Positions 41,279 to 54,102 of a DNA stretch of 64,000 bases are shown piece after piece (positions within the stretch are counted from its first letter, which is position 1; every line of letters starts with the position of its first letter). The position numbers and the translations under genes were made by a program. The notes under the pieces are model-generated. The model had not been told where the DNA came from. It did not search any database and saw only the letters and a list, made by a program, of their open reading frames with translations. Where the stretch lies: assembly GCA_032622095.1 (NCBI GenBank), contig CP136066.1, forward strand, positions 175,151,164 to 175,215,163, given 5' to 3'. This DNA comes from Siphonodentalium dalli (lineage: Eukaryota > Mollusca > Scaphopoda > Gadilida > Siphonodentaliidae).

Positions 41279-41770
41279 GCCATGAATCTCTATTCTGGCT
41301 ACCCCCCGTAAAGATCATATTCCACTAGCACAAAACCTTGGAACTTTTTGAAGTTTTGACAGGGAACCTTATAAAGTCGAAAAAATAACGCGGGGAATAT
41401 ATTTTTTAGTTATTATCTGTTCCTTAATTCTTTACTTCAATGTAGGTGAGTGTCCCAATTCAAAATTGCATGCTTTTCTGTGGTATGTGTGAGCCGCAAT
41501 AAACAATGAATTCATTAGCCAGGAAATTCCATTGTTGTAAGCGACGCAATGCAAAATCGCTCACAAATTTATTTAACTCGTAAAAGTTCGAGTTGGGACC
41601 TTCACCATCAGTGAAGTATATTATTAGGGATCACATAATAACTAAGAAATATCTTCCCCGCGTTATTATTCGACTTTATATGGTTCCCTGTCAAAACTTC
41701 AAAAATGCCGAGGTGTTGTACTTGTGGAATATGTTCTCTACGGGCGTTAGCCATAGCAGAGATTCATGGC
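41279..41770. repeat. MITE family A, full copy with inverted repeats
   Basis: The ends GCCATGAATCTCT and AGAGATTCATGGC, with arms of about 150 bp (CAGGGAACCTTATAAAGTCG and its complement), make a 492-bp palindrome-like element. Related copies are at 42,756-42,906 and 52,979-53,321. Confidence 0.82.
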
Positions 41771-41847
41771 ACGATCTAATCAACAACGAGTGTGAATACT
41801 ACACATTAGCGCCGCCGTATTTAACACTGTCTTTAGTATGGGCCATA

Positions 41848-42362
41848 ATCACCCCTGGTCAAGTGGTACTGCTAATATGCTATAATGCTGGTGGCCCTGC
41901 TGAATTGCTATGATGCGGGTAGGGCAAACTGATGCGTTATTTTTCTAAAGTTGTCATTTTCGCGGTGTTTAGCTAATCAGAGCGATTTGAGAAAAAAAAA
42001 CAAACAGTGTGTGCATGAATCATCCAAGAACATATATATTTTTTGAAAAATATAATAATGCCTGCGCTGGTGTTTCTAAAGCTACTAGTCGTGAATAACC
42101 ATCTTGATTATAGTAATTTTCAACATCTAATACAACCAGTATTAAAAATATGTCGCAATGAATATGTTTTTGAATATTTGATACGCATAATAGATTTTCC
42201 TGGGTATGTTCAGATGATCAGAACACCGCGAAAAAGACAAATTAAAATATATAACGGTACTTTCTGTTAACAGCATCAGTTTTGCCCTAACAGGATCGTA
42301 GCAATTCAGCAGGACCCAACCGCATCATAGTACATTAGCAGGGCCACTTGACCAGGGTGATA
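41848..42362. repeat. MITE with inverted ends (ATCACCCCTGGTCAAGTGG)
   Basis: The left end is complemented by CCACTTGACCAGGGTGAT at the right end. The arms also share AATTGCTATGATGCGG-type and GGGCAAAACTGATGC-type segments. About 515 bp, next to MITE family A. Confidence 0.78.
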
Positions 42363-42755
42363 AGGTACGGATGGCACGTTTCACGTCACATTGACAATTA
42401 ATTAAATCGCTGTGTTATATGTTGCACGGCCTTTGGAACCAGACACATTACTCAACATATCTTCCTAAAAATAGGTTCATAATCGACCTATAGTATATAG
42501 TGACATCGGTTCATGTGGGATTATTTGAGTAAGTTTGGAGTTTGGGATGATACCCACCAGCACAACAAGGTGTGGATTTCGGAACTTTTGGTGGAATCTT
42601 GTCTTTATTGTCACCATAAGAAGAAAACCAAGCAGAATCTGCCACCATGAGTCCTTTATCGCCTGTAAATAGAAAAGGTATGAGCTTCAGACAGGGTCAG
42701 ATATTGGCTGATCATGTATTGTGACTCAACAGGGTCTAATAAATATCTAGTTCAT

Positions 42756-42906
42756 GCCATGGATATCTACTATGGCTGACGCCCGCAGAGATCATATTCC
42801 ACCAGTACAACCTGGGAACTTTTTGAAGTTTTGACAGGGAACCTTATAAAGTTGATAAAATAATGCGAGCAATATATTTCTTAGTTAGTATCTGTTCCTT
42901 AATTTG
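42756..42906. repeat. MITE family A, half copy
   Basis: Matches the left arm of 41,279-41,770 (ACTTTTTGAAGTTTTGACAG) and stops after about 150 bp. Confidence 0.75.
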
Positions 42907-44717
42907 ACTATTTTTATCCGAAATTGCAAATTTTGAAATCCAAGATGGCCGCTGGCAGCCATGTTTTTTTGGCCGAATGACCTCAAAATGACTCGTTCCT
43001 ATTTACATGTCAATGTTAACATCCATGACAAATAGTATGCACATAAATTCATATACAACTGTTTACAGTGAATTTTCCCCGCACATCTCTGTTTTAGTGT
43101 AAAAAAAATGGTCGGAAAAAACTGCCGAAAACGGAAAACAAATTGGACGCGGGGTGGGTGGGTCCCAACAAGGGTTGAAAGTACAAAATCAGCATACGTG
43201 CCTGGAAATCTTTTCCGACCCCGCCCCCCTGAAAAGCACTCACATTTTGCCAAGAACAGCCTGGGGCTTAATTATGGGCCAAGCTGAACCACTACACATA
43301 CTACCATATGCATGCCATACTATATATTCCCAATCCCTCCCTGTGGATACACTACTTCTCATATGGTAATACTTTAGAGTTTGTCCCCGATGTCAAAAAA
43401 TGAAACTTCATCAGAACCACGATAACCCCCCCCCCTTATTTCTCATGTGCTTTACTCTAGACTTCGCCAATTTTGTTAAGAAAAGAAACCTCATTAGAAT
43501 CACCATAACACCACGTCACAATTTCCATTGAAAGTGCACAGCTACTCCCACCCCTCCCCCAACCCGTGTCACGTATTTTATGTATTACTAGCAGGGTTAC
43601 CCGGCGTTACCCAGGTTAAAGTGATGTGAAACCCAATGTATGCTTTTGATATTTGGTGGGAATAGAGAATACTCTTGCTCAAAGTGTTACACGTATTCTC
43701 ATAAATGTATATTCAAATAGCATCACAAAACATGATTCAAACATATGGAATATAAGTAGTGGCTCAACTTGTCTATTGTCATTTCGTTTATCGCGATTAA
43801 TCCGTTCCACCAATAAAGAAGACAGTTAGTATTTAGTTATTTACAACTGCGTATACTTCAGACATTATATCATGACACATGAACATCTTAAACACATTAG
43901 TTCCAAAAAAATAAAAGACGACAATTGGGTTCAACATAGATATGTATCAATCGATCTGTGGGTTAGACTAAGAGTTTGAGGACACCTGGCTATCATACCT
44001 CCTTGAAGATACAGATGTTTTAAAGAAATGTCCAGGTGCTCCTCTGTTCATGGTACAAAATATTGGCAAAACATTCTCAATTTAAAAGAAATGTTGCTAT
44101 GCATGTATTTACCATTTTACTTATTTTGTGTACAGAACTTAACGACCTGCGAGAAATTCCGAAGTATTACTGGGAAAATCCTGACAAAAATAAATTCTAC
44201 AGATCGTTGTCACTGCTAAATATTAGTATATTGAAAAGAGTGAGCATTTTCTTAACATTGGTGTTTAAAAAGTTACCATGACGCTACTAGTAAGTATATT
44301 AAACTATATATAAAATAAATTTATTACACGATCCTACCATTATTCCATTCAATAAACCCATTCTATAAATTGTTATATTAAACGTTCGTTTAATAACAGG
44401 AAATAGTGCCAGGTGACCTTTGACTTCCGGTTTACCGTCTTTAACATTCCGTACGCTACGTCTCAAAAATACTATGACTTCCAATATTTTTCCAACAAAC
44501 TATCATGACTGAAGAATTTGAAAAGTTATGTTATTAAATATACGCCATTAAAAGCGCCAAATAGTCTTTATTTATCTGGGACTATTTCTTTACGCGGGCA
44601 AACAACGAATAGTTACGTGAAACGTCATCGCATGTCTTATAGAAGCCGATGTTAGTTTCTCGTTCCATTTGTTGATTTAAGTATGTTTTGTCGATGTTTT
44701 GGATCATGTAATAAATA

Positions 44718-44866
44718 GAATCTACAACTCGTCCCCAGTTTATAGCGGAAATTACAAAACTCGTCCAGTAAATTAGGTCTGGACCTCGCCAAAGGCTCGG
44801 TCCAGACCTAATTTACTGGACTCGTTTTGTAAATTCCGCTATAAACTGGGGACTCGTTGTAGATCC
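44718..44866. repeat. 149-bp near-perfect palindrome
   Basis: The arms of about 65 bp (CTACAACTCGTCCCCAGTTT and its complement AAACTGGGGACTCGTTGTAG) surround a short centre near 44,795 (GCCAAAGGC). MITE-like hairpin. Confidence 0.82.
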
Positions 44867-45010
44867 TCTATATATATGACTTATATACCATTCAAGAAAC
44901 ATATTCCTGAATGTATTAGCTTTATTTGCCTTTATTATTAATACCATACAATATGATGGAATAATTTATTTATGTACATTCATGTTATGTATTGTTTGTT
45001 TTGTATATAT

Positions 45011-47813
45011 GTATATACCACATTGGTGCAAGATCGGTGGAGAAAACGGTGGAGAGTTTCAAGATGGTGACGGACAAAAGTAGCGTACGGTACGTGGTTC
45101 AACTCAATGAATGTTTTCTCTCATGTAAATAATTCAGTTCACTACGACAAAGTTGCACGGGCAGTCGAATTGTGTGTGGAATATATTCGACATGTTGTTC
45201 AATTGATATTAAGTATTTTAAGTGTGCAAGAAAGGTTAACATGTGGTGAAATTTTTTGTTTACCTTTTGAGGTGGCTAGATTCGTGCATTTGTGTGCATA
45301 AATTGTGAATCCGACGGCATTCAGACGGAATCCTATCAGTTGTGTTTGCTAGAGGATATGAAGTTACGCGAGTAGTGGAATTTATACTTAACATCACACT
45401 TAGGACTAATTAAATTGGTAAACATGAAATTATTTTCCAAATTGTCAAAATGGCGGTGTAGATGAAGACAATTTACACAATAATGATGACGGTGTAGAGT
45501 ACAATATTTATGAATGGTGTAGAGTATTTTCTAAATTCAAATACCTGGATGTATATTATTATAAGCAATCAACGTGGTTTGTGATGTCATTTCGGGCGTA
45601 GACCTAACTACCAATGTCAGGCATTATAGGCATACGGTATAGGCTATTTTGTACGGCAATTTCTGCTTCTGACACCTACATTGGCCTATGCATATATGAC
45701 ATGGCAAACGACGTTGATTCCATAATTATATTGTCTAGCTCACAGAGCAAAAATATACCATTAATTTGCATTTATGCTCGTAAATGTCTGTTTATTGGAA
45801 CCTAATGAATTTTAAAATATTAAAGGGTCTAGATATGATCAGTTGGATTGTATCGGTGTCCGGTGATCATGGATGAAGGTCATGAAGACCATGCTTCTAT
45901 TGTGGAATTTATAACTATAATAGCTATATGCCTACTTAATACTCATTATAGAGATGACAAACATAAGAAATTATTTTTATTAAGAGTAATTTGGGACATT
46001 ATTTGGACTCGCCACGTCCCTGTATACATATATTGAACTTTGCTCTTCATAACCTCACTTGTGATTGTTTCGTTGTTTTGTTTATTTCAGAATTGAAGCA
46101 ATGGAAGAATCCTTCAACGACGAATCAGGCTCAACGTCTCAGACAACGAATGGTCAATAATCGGGCTCGGACAAGCGATTCAGACATGTGTGTGCATATT
46201 GTGCAAATCCCTTCAACATGAAAAAGCAGGAGAATACACACACACATTCACAACCACTCCCGTGTGGTGATGGTGGCAGAAAGTTTAATGAGAAACATTT
46301 GTTGCTTGCACATCGTGCAAAGCACGGTGATGGATCTAAATTTGAATGCGACAAATGGTCCAATTTTTTTTCTCGCAAGTACGCCTTGAATCACCATATA
46401 GAAAGTCACCAAATTGGAAAGTGGCACACATGTGATAAAAGCCGTTCTGTATTTACCAGGAAGGATACCATAAGAAATCACACGAAGCTGTACACGACAA
46501 TTAAGGACGTCCTTCACCGATGCCGCAGCTGCGGGAAAGTATATATCTGGCGTACAGCTCTGTCTGCACACGTTGACATGTGTCACTAACTGACAACGGA
46601 CCTATATATACAGTATTATGCGTGGAAAAACTACAAACATTTATGTTGTTATTATGTTTTGAAGATTGGAATTTATCTTTTTAAGAGTAAATATATATAT
46701 GTTATGTATATATGTTGTGCGTTACTGAATAAAGAGGCAGGGTCTACTTTGTTTATACTTCGATGGTCGATCTTTATTCAATAACAGGGAAGTTGTCACA
46801 AAAATACCATAGCCTGTAATTGTATCAGCCTTGTCACTGAGTCGAGACCATCAACCCAGACCCGTTCTGTTGTGTTAGTCACGCATTCTCCTCTAGATTA
46901 TCTCAATGTCGGGGTCAAATATGACTTTTTATGAGGCAATTATATAAATTGGTTTTCTGCTTGTTTCACTATTTCAATTTCGAACCTATTCCAATACGAA
47001 CGTACCAGTCGTCAAACAAATATTATGGGTTGTATGGTTTTCCGAAACATGATACACTGGTAGCCATCCCAATGAACAATTTGCTCTCTCAATTTATTTA
47101 CCAGAATATGAAAGAAAAGATATTTTTCGTGTTCTCCAAATTAATGGTCATTGTTAGGCAAGTGGCATCACGTCATTTATATTAGACAGGCGGGAATAGA
47201 TGACAGCTTTAGATTATGGCCATTTGTATTAGTATATCACGATTTTCCTCAACACCACCAAGTCTAGATATCATCTACACCATCATCGTGTATTTCATCA
47301 ACCCCATCATTACTTATTGCTATTCGTCGTAACCAGGCAACATTCTATACCGTCATAAACATTCATCTGCACCGCCAAAAATGGTTGTTTGTATTGAGGT
47401 AAATTCAACCGATTTTGAATGTGATCATGCGAAGTAACTTAATCATGTGTAACTAGAACCATCAAATTTACACTCCGGTGACGTTTCATGACCATTAACA
47501 ACATCCTGACCGAATAATACGGTAAAATATCAATTTAATTCCACCTCAAATGCTAGCAATTTCATGAATGTTGGATTCGAACCTGTTTCTAACAGGAACA
47601 GTGAAGAAAAACCTCAATTATTATGCATCCCCTAACCGCCAATTTATAGCCAGTAAAGTTGCGTAAATGTGCGGTTACTACTGTCCGAAATATACCACTA
47701 ATACCGCGATTTACAACGCACATACTCATCAAAACATACATCCTCCGCCATATTGGATCATCTACACCGTTTTCTCCATCGTTTCTCCACCGATCTTGCA
47801 CCACTGTGTATAC
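45011..47813. mobile_element. inverted-repeat-flanked segment with a zinc-finger pseudogene
   Basis: The outer arms (45,011-45,056 and 47,762-47,813) are complementary, with GGTGCAAGATCGGTGGAGAAA. The segment is absent from Helitron copy 2, so it was probably inserted into copy 1. No transposase was found. Inner parts near 45,430-45,520 and 47,260-47,330 share a GTGTAGAT-type repeat in opposite orientation. Confidence 0.5.
46101..46589 (+). pseudogene. decayed C2H2 zinc-finger gene
   Basis: A splice-acceptor-like TTTGTTTATTTCAG (ending about 46,090) is followed by an ATG at 46,101, 19 codons, and an in-frame TAA at 46,158-46,160. The same frame then continues through about four C2H2 units to 46,589. 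Two fingers have lost a Cys (FECDKWSNFF, HTCDKSRSVF) while the last is complete (HRCRSCGKVY). The pattern is that of a once-spliced zinc-finger gene losing function inside a mobile segment. Confidence 0.55.
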
Positions 47814-48740
47814 GTTGTAGCATGTTGCAACTTCGATGTTGACTTTGCAAATAAGCAATTCAACTAAAAACAAAAGAAGCTAATTGTTCAAGTGACTTAC
47901 ATGTAGTTGTATCACCATTTGTCGAGATTGTGAAATTTGTACGCCAAAAACTCTTTAAAACGATATGGAGATGCCCTGGGGATGACTATATATAACTTTG
48001 GTGGATATCGGCGAATAGCAATCTTATCAATGCTAGTGCATCTCCTCTCGCCATCCATGACCCAAACGACACCAAATGTGATTTAATTAATCGTATCATT
48101 AGAGAAGAACATGTATGCATTTGGTGGAAAGTAGTGCTTAATATATATGTATCAGTTTTGGGGCAACTCCCCTCCTCGTGCATGCCTTTAACCGCGCCAA
48201 TTTTGTCATATTTAAACCACGTCCATTAAACGCACGGATGCATGATATAATGGAGATGATTATATATAAGTTTGGTGCATGGTAATCGGAAACTAAACAA
48301 ATTCTTATCATTGTTATGACACCCCCAATCTCTCACCCAAACGGCACCAGTTTGGCGTCTTTAAATCACACGATTATGTTCCTCGTATCATGGAGAAGAA
48401 TAATATATCAATTTGGTGGAAATCTGTATACAAATTCGTACCATATGTAGGGCCACCATAATTAGCTCTCACCCAAACGGCACACATTTGGCGTATCTAA
48501 ACCACACGATTAGATTCCTCGTATCACGGAGAAGAATACCGATATGTATAAATCTGGTGGAAATCGGCGCAAAACATATTGTTTATCAGTGTAGTATCCC
48601 TCTCACGCTCTATGCACCCCTGACTCGAAAGGCACCACTTGTGACATCCTTAAACCACACAATTATACTCCTGATATCATGGAGATAATCTGGTGCTAAT
48701 CGGCGACTATAAAACAAATTTTGTTCAAATATAGTGCCTG

Positions 48741-51700
48741 TATCACTTTGTGATAATATGTGTTAAGGATGTTCGAAAGCTACAATCATTCGGATCCCAA
48801 TTGATTCCTTGTCATCAATATGCTTATCGCACGCTTGTGAATCTTTCTGAAAAACTGCTAATGTTGTGCCTGCATGATAATCCTTCCAGTTGTGAAACAG
48901 GGACAGGTGCTAAATATATGGAAGACAGGTATGGATACACTCAGATCATAGTGATCAGTGTCTTATTGATGCGCGTGTTGAACACGAACCCTGCTCTCTT
49001 GACTTTAATATTAGCTACTTGACTCGGTGAATAAGTGCAGTTATGTGGCATGCTCTGCTAACTGAGACCAATTATTTGTGTCCTCACGAAAACTGCAACG
49101 ATTTACCGCACAATTGCTATCCCGGACTTCATCAGTTCATCTACTATCGAAAACTTGGAATCTCGCTATGCATCCATCATCAGGGATGTCTGATCTTTAA
49201 ATAAACTCATCGTCAACATTCTGCTACTATTCTTCCGGAACTTTACCAATGACCACTCTCGGTCAAATGCCCGCTATTGTCTGATTGTGTTGCAACAATA
49301 AATTATTAGAGTTCCACAACCATGGTGCTGTTCATTTGATCGACCTGAGCGAAACATTTCAACACAGGGGGTGGATATCTGTGGACAGGAACTGAAACGG
49401 CGTGGACACGTCAGGGATAAATTTTCTCGCATTCTGAAACGACTGATCGATTGCTACTCGGACGGCGATGAAGATATTGTTGAATGCAACTTTTAATTTG
49501 CTTGAGGCTAGGACTGATGACACTATTGATTCAGTTAGTGAACCTGATAAAAGACAAGTATTGTTGGAGGACCTGGATAGATGTTGCAAGGAACTTTTTG
49601 ATGTAAAATATCTTGTGCACAACAAACTAAAACTTACAGCCAGAAAAACTGAACATACTTCTCAGGCTGTCACATCTCATGCGCTGAGAATTAAGAAACT
49701 TGCTCCACCGTCCTTCGGTGGAAACGTTCGGGAGTATCCGAGCTTTCTGCGCGATTTTCGCAGACATAATTCCAACCTTTGGCAATGATCCGCTCGCACT
49801 CAAAAATTGTTTATGTGGGGACGCGCTTGCAACTGTACTATGCGTCGATGATGATTATGACAAAATGGTCGATAGATTGGAGTCGAAATATGGCTGTCCC
49901 GAAAAACTAACAGATGTTATTCTCCATGATATAGTTATGCTCCATGAAATTCCAGATGGTGACAGCCGTGAATTTATTCGAATGGTTGAAGTTGTTGAAC
50001 GATGCTGGCTTGACATGAAGCAGGCTAAGCTGAGCCATGAAATGAATAATTCCACCGTGGTCACGATGATTGAAAAATTGCTGCCGCCCATATAGAGACG
50101 AGTTTGAACAATCAAGAAACAGCGAAATAGTAAACCGAGATCTATTGTAGATTTCTCTATTTTTATGGATTTTCTCCTGGAAGAGAAGTCCGCATTTGAA
50201 TACATGCTGAACTATTCTGACCACACGCATGTGAACAAAAACGTCCATAACTCTTCAGTGGAATGCAAAGACAGAAATGATTATGGTATTAATGACACGA
50301 TGAGCACATTCAATGAACAGCTCCGTATTAACACTGAACTGATCAAACAACTCGTTCATTCGATACAAGCATCGCATACTCGCGACACTGGTGGGACAAG
50401 GCTGAACCCCGACGCTGAAGTGTTTGCAATGAAACAGCCAGTTCCGAGTGCACGAAAATGTTGGTACCACCTGAGTGACACACATGGGATTAGTTCATGT
50501 ATAGCATTCGCAAAACTTGACAGGACAACCAGACTAGATCTTGTGAGAAATAATGGTGCGTGTGAAAGTTTCTTGATGTTAAATCATCGATCAAATCAGT
50601 GCGAACAAAGGAAACCCTGTGGTATTGTTGACAATGAATTAAGTGTGCCTTGTGCCGAGATGCACCATCCTGCTTTGCATACACATGCAACTGGTGGTCC
50701 CACACCTGGACTGTTCTCGCACGGTCGTTTCAGTTGCATGCAACAACCGGAACATGCTTCTTTGTGTAAAAGTTTGTTGATGGTAAGCAAAGTTGGAAGT
50801 AAAGGTGTAGATGTAAGTACGCTCTGGGATACAGGAGCGAATATGTCTTTGATTACACACCGTATGGCATAAACACTTGAACTTACAGGAACAGATATTA
50901 GTCTTTCTGTCACCAAAGTTGGCAACGTTACGGAAGTCGTAAAGAGCAAACTTTATGTAGTTCCACTTACGGACAAATGTGACAGAGTATGGAATGTGCG
51001 TGTTGTTGGCATTGACGAGATCACATCCGCAATTACTCAAGTGGATATATCTGGTGTCACTAGCTTATTTCAGGGCGTGTCAATAAATGACATTGAACGA
51101 CCCCTTGGAAACGTTGAACTTTTGATTGGTACCGACCATTGCACACCTCTATCTCGGGTCGTGCAACTGTCAGGGAACATACAGTTGATGAACAACCAAT
51201 TCGGTTTTTGTATACGTGGCTATCACAAGCTGTTCGGCGTTGACAAACAGGACTGCTCTGCATATCTCAATCACTTACGTTTGATTGGTAATATCGCATT
51301 CGAACGGTCTGATTCTACAGAAATGGACAACATAGGGTATCATGTTGATAAATTTACCGATCGCTTAAACAATGACTTTATGCAAGTAAATTCTCTGGAA
51401 GATAGTGTGTGTCGACGCCCAGTGCTATTTCATAGTCTGTTTAGTGAGGATCGAGCACGTTCGAGAAAAAGGAAAAAAACGCCCATTCGCTGTGCACAGT
51501 CACTGATAAATGTAAATGCATAGTAGCCGGTAATCTACTGGCATTCCTTGCTCTTGTCATATTGTTCGTTTCCACAATTGGGAGCTCATCTGTACCGCTG
51601 CCTTGTGGGGTTGAGCATGGAATACAGAAGACCAGTGTAGTGTCGGGTTTCCATTCCGATGTTTGTATTTGGACGCAGCCCATGTTTAATGGCAATTGTG

Positions 51701-52136
51701 TGATCCCTCTTACACTGATGGTGCACACAGAGGCTATTGGTGTTGTGCATACCTTCATTTCGTCTTTTTCAGGATGTGTTACACATAGTGGGCATCTCAT
51801 TCGTGTATCAATGTGTCAACGAATGAAGAGAGCCTCAAAATTCAATGTGCTCCATATGACAATATGTTCATACGGCAGCAGTGACCTTGTTACAAAACGT
51901 CAAAATGCGAGTGTCGATTGGTTGGTCCAGCAGCACTATCATTTCGGCGGGGAGATTATCACTTTGTGATAATGTGTGTTAAGGATGTTCGAAATAAACT
52001 CATCGTCAACATTCTGCTACTATTCTTCCGGAACTTTACCAATGAACGCTCTCGGTCAAATGCCCGCTATTAAATTAAATACATTATTAAAGTTCCACAA
52101 CTATGGCGTTGTTCATTTGATGGACCTGAGCGAAAC
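48741..52136 (+). mobile_element. decayed BEL/Pao-type LTR retrotransposon without reverse transcriptase
   Basis: Long terminal repeats are recognised by shared sequence: left 48,741-49,355 and right 51,957-52,136. The right copy lacks about 430 bases between GTTCGAAA and TAAACTCATCG. A purine tract (GGCGGGGAG) precedes the right repeat, as expected. The interior encodes gag and the start of protease only; no reverse transcriptase, RNase H or integrase was seen. It sits inside Helitron copy 1. Confidence 0.7.
49468..51523 (+). pseudogene. BEL/Pao gag-protease remnant
   Basis: Pieces in different frames follow the BEL order. A gag helical part ends LAPPSFGGNVREYPSFLRDF. A DUF1759-like stretch follows (CGDALATVLCVDDDYDKMVDRLESKYG, 49,700-50,095), then a knuckle region (CWYHLSDTHG, NHRSNQCEQRKPCG, EMHHPALH) and a retropepsin-type LWDTGANMSLI (about 50,820-50,860). 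A protease C-terminal part runs to 51,523 (VELLIGTDHCTPL, FGFCIRGYH). At least three breaks interrupt it: a shift near 49,770, a stop near 50,093 and a stop near 50,870. Confidence 0.75.
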
Positions 52137-52978
52137 CACATAATTAAACTCCTGGTATCATGGAGATAATCTGGTGCTAATCGGCGACTAAACAAATTTT
52201 GTTCAAATTTAGTGCCCACCCCACCCAGCTCTCACTCAAACAGCACAAATATGGCGTATTTAAATCACACGAGTAGACTCCTAGTATCATGGATCAGAAT
52301 GTGTATCAATTTGGTGGAAATTGGCGCTAAAAATATTGTGCACCCCTGACTCGAATGACGCCACTTTTGACATATTTAAGCCACATCATTATACTCCTCA
52401 TACCATGGGGATGACATTGTATAAGTGTGTGGGATTCGGCGACTAAATCCATTATTATCAAATTTAGTGCCAACCCCACCCCAATCTCTCATCCAACCGA
52501 CACCCATTTGACGTCTTTAAATCACAATTAGATTCCTTTAAACATGGAGAAGAATATCAATTTTAGTGCCCATCTCCCCTTCCGTGCATTCCTGACTCGA
52601 ACGGCGCCACTTTTGACATACTTAAACCACACCATTAGATTCCTCACATCATGGGGATGATTATATATAAGTTTCGTGGCAATCGGCGACAAAATTGTTT
52701 TCTGCCCCTCCCCCTTTTCTACCCCTGACAACGACGACGTCACTTTAGATGATTCTAACCGACACCATTATCTTTCTCGTAAAAAGTTACCCCTAGTAGA
52801 CTCCTTTGGTGCCATATAGATGGTCCCCTGTGAATTTCTATAGAACACAGACAGACAGACATTCGAAAATATAGATATAGATTATGGTCTGTATTGTATA
52901 GATTCAATATCATTACATTCATGACAACATAAGTTAATAAATTGTATCGTATCGATATCGATTAATAATTCTATTCGC

Positions 52979-53321
52979 TGTAGGTGAGGGTCCCAAATCA
53001 AAATTGCATGCTTTTATGTGACCTTTGTGTGCCGATATCACAATACACATTGAATTAATTAACCAGGAGACATTCCATAATTGTAAGCAATGCAAAGCAT
53101 AATCGCTCACAAAGTCACTTAAATTGTGAAATTTCGAGTTGGGACCTTCACCTACAGTGAATTACATTTTTAGGGAACAGATCATGAATAAGAAATATAT
53201 ACCCCGCGTTATGTTTTCGACTTTATAAGGTTCCCTGTCAAAACTTCAAAAAAATTCCCAGGTTTTGTATACGGGTGGAATATGATGTCTACGGGCGTTA
53301 GCCATAGTAGAGATTCATGGC
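52979..53321. repeat. MITE family A, partial copy
   Basis: Matches the right two-thirds of 41,279-41,770, ending GCCATAGTAGAGATTCATGG. It lies about 100 bases right of Helitron copy 1. Confidence 0.78.
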
Positions 53322-54102
53322 ACTCACTTATGCAATTCTGAATTGTTCAGCCATTCCACTGTGTAGGAACTGTTACATCGGAAGTCGTTCTATCGCTGGT
53401 ATTGTGATGGTTCTAGACTGATTTGTTACGGTTCCTTATGATTAAATATAATCATTTTCGGGACAAAATAACGCATAATTATAGATATCTTGAATGTATT
53501 ATACTTTACTGAATGAACAGATGCTGCAGACGTGCCGTTTTGTCGAAACCTGCACTCAAGATCACAATTAACTCGGAATTAGCGAGGTAACGCGTAAAAA
53601 TCAACATTTTATCACTGAAAATCAAGCCAAGTGAACGCAATTTCTTTGTTTTTGGTGGCGTATAAAATATGAAACGCATTCTGAAGACGAACACTGAGTA
53701 TAAAGTATACCCGTGTTATTCTTCTGTAAGATAGCTACCCCGGTAGGGGTTGATAATTTGGAACAGTAGCCTCGTAATCAACACGTGTGCGTGTTACGGT
53801 TCTATTTCAAAGCAATCATGGACGTGACGGTTCTATACACGATAATTATTTAACGATTTCTCCACTTTGCGAAGCTTGGGTCGAATATCCTCTTGTGTAT
53901 CTGACATTTTAAACCAGATAATGACTGTAGCTTATGTAATTTACATAATACAGCAGGTATATTAACAAATAATACAATAAATACGTAATACAGGAGATTA
54001 ATGACATTAATTGGCAGAAACCAAATATAATTGAAAGTCCCGAGGAGTATAATATCATAATCATACCCGCCTATATAAATGACCAATGGTAATAGAAATC
54101 TA

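Larger units (their letters stand above)
34334..43587. other. host intergenic DNA, no gene recognised
   Basis: Nine kilobases of AT-rich DNA with transposon remnants listed separately. From 35,960 to 36,500, three diverged copies of a segment with AGTCATGCAAAGAGTAAAATC recur. From 38,560 to 39,290 there are diverged tandem copies of a segment with AACAAGGGC(C)ATAACTCTGG and AACCAAATCCGAT, a style of repeat I associate with bivalve genomes. The frames in this stretch show no domain, no codon bias and no splice support. Confidence 0.5.
43588..52881 (-). mobile_element. non-autonomous Helitron, copy 1, with nested insertions
   Basis: Read on the minus strand it starts TCTATATCTATATTTTCGAA (52,881) and ends with a CCGGGT-type hairpin and CTAG (43,588), flanked by A on the left and T on the right. 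The left 500 bases and the right part match copy 2 (54,826-57,788). The middle contains an inverted-repeat segment (45,011-47,813) and an LTR retrotransposon (48,741-52,136). It also carries diverged tandem copies of a segment like CACACCATTAGATTCCTC...ATCATGG...AATCGGCGAC. No Rep/helicase frame was seen. Confidence 0.72.

Noticed and set aside
44028-44281. Short frames in Helitron copy 1 considered as Rep/helicase pieces
   Set aside because: No HUH or helicase motifs; the matching region of copy 2 is not open.
51562-51969. A 135-residue frame at the 3' end of the BEL/Pao remnant, considered as an envelope-like gene
   Set aside because: No signal peptide, transmembrane or family pattern is clear; more likely the decayed end of the element.
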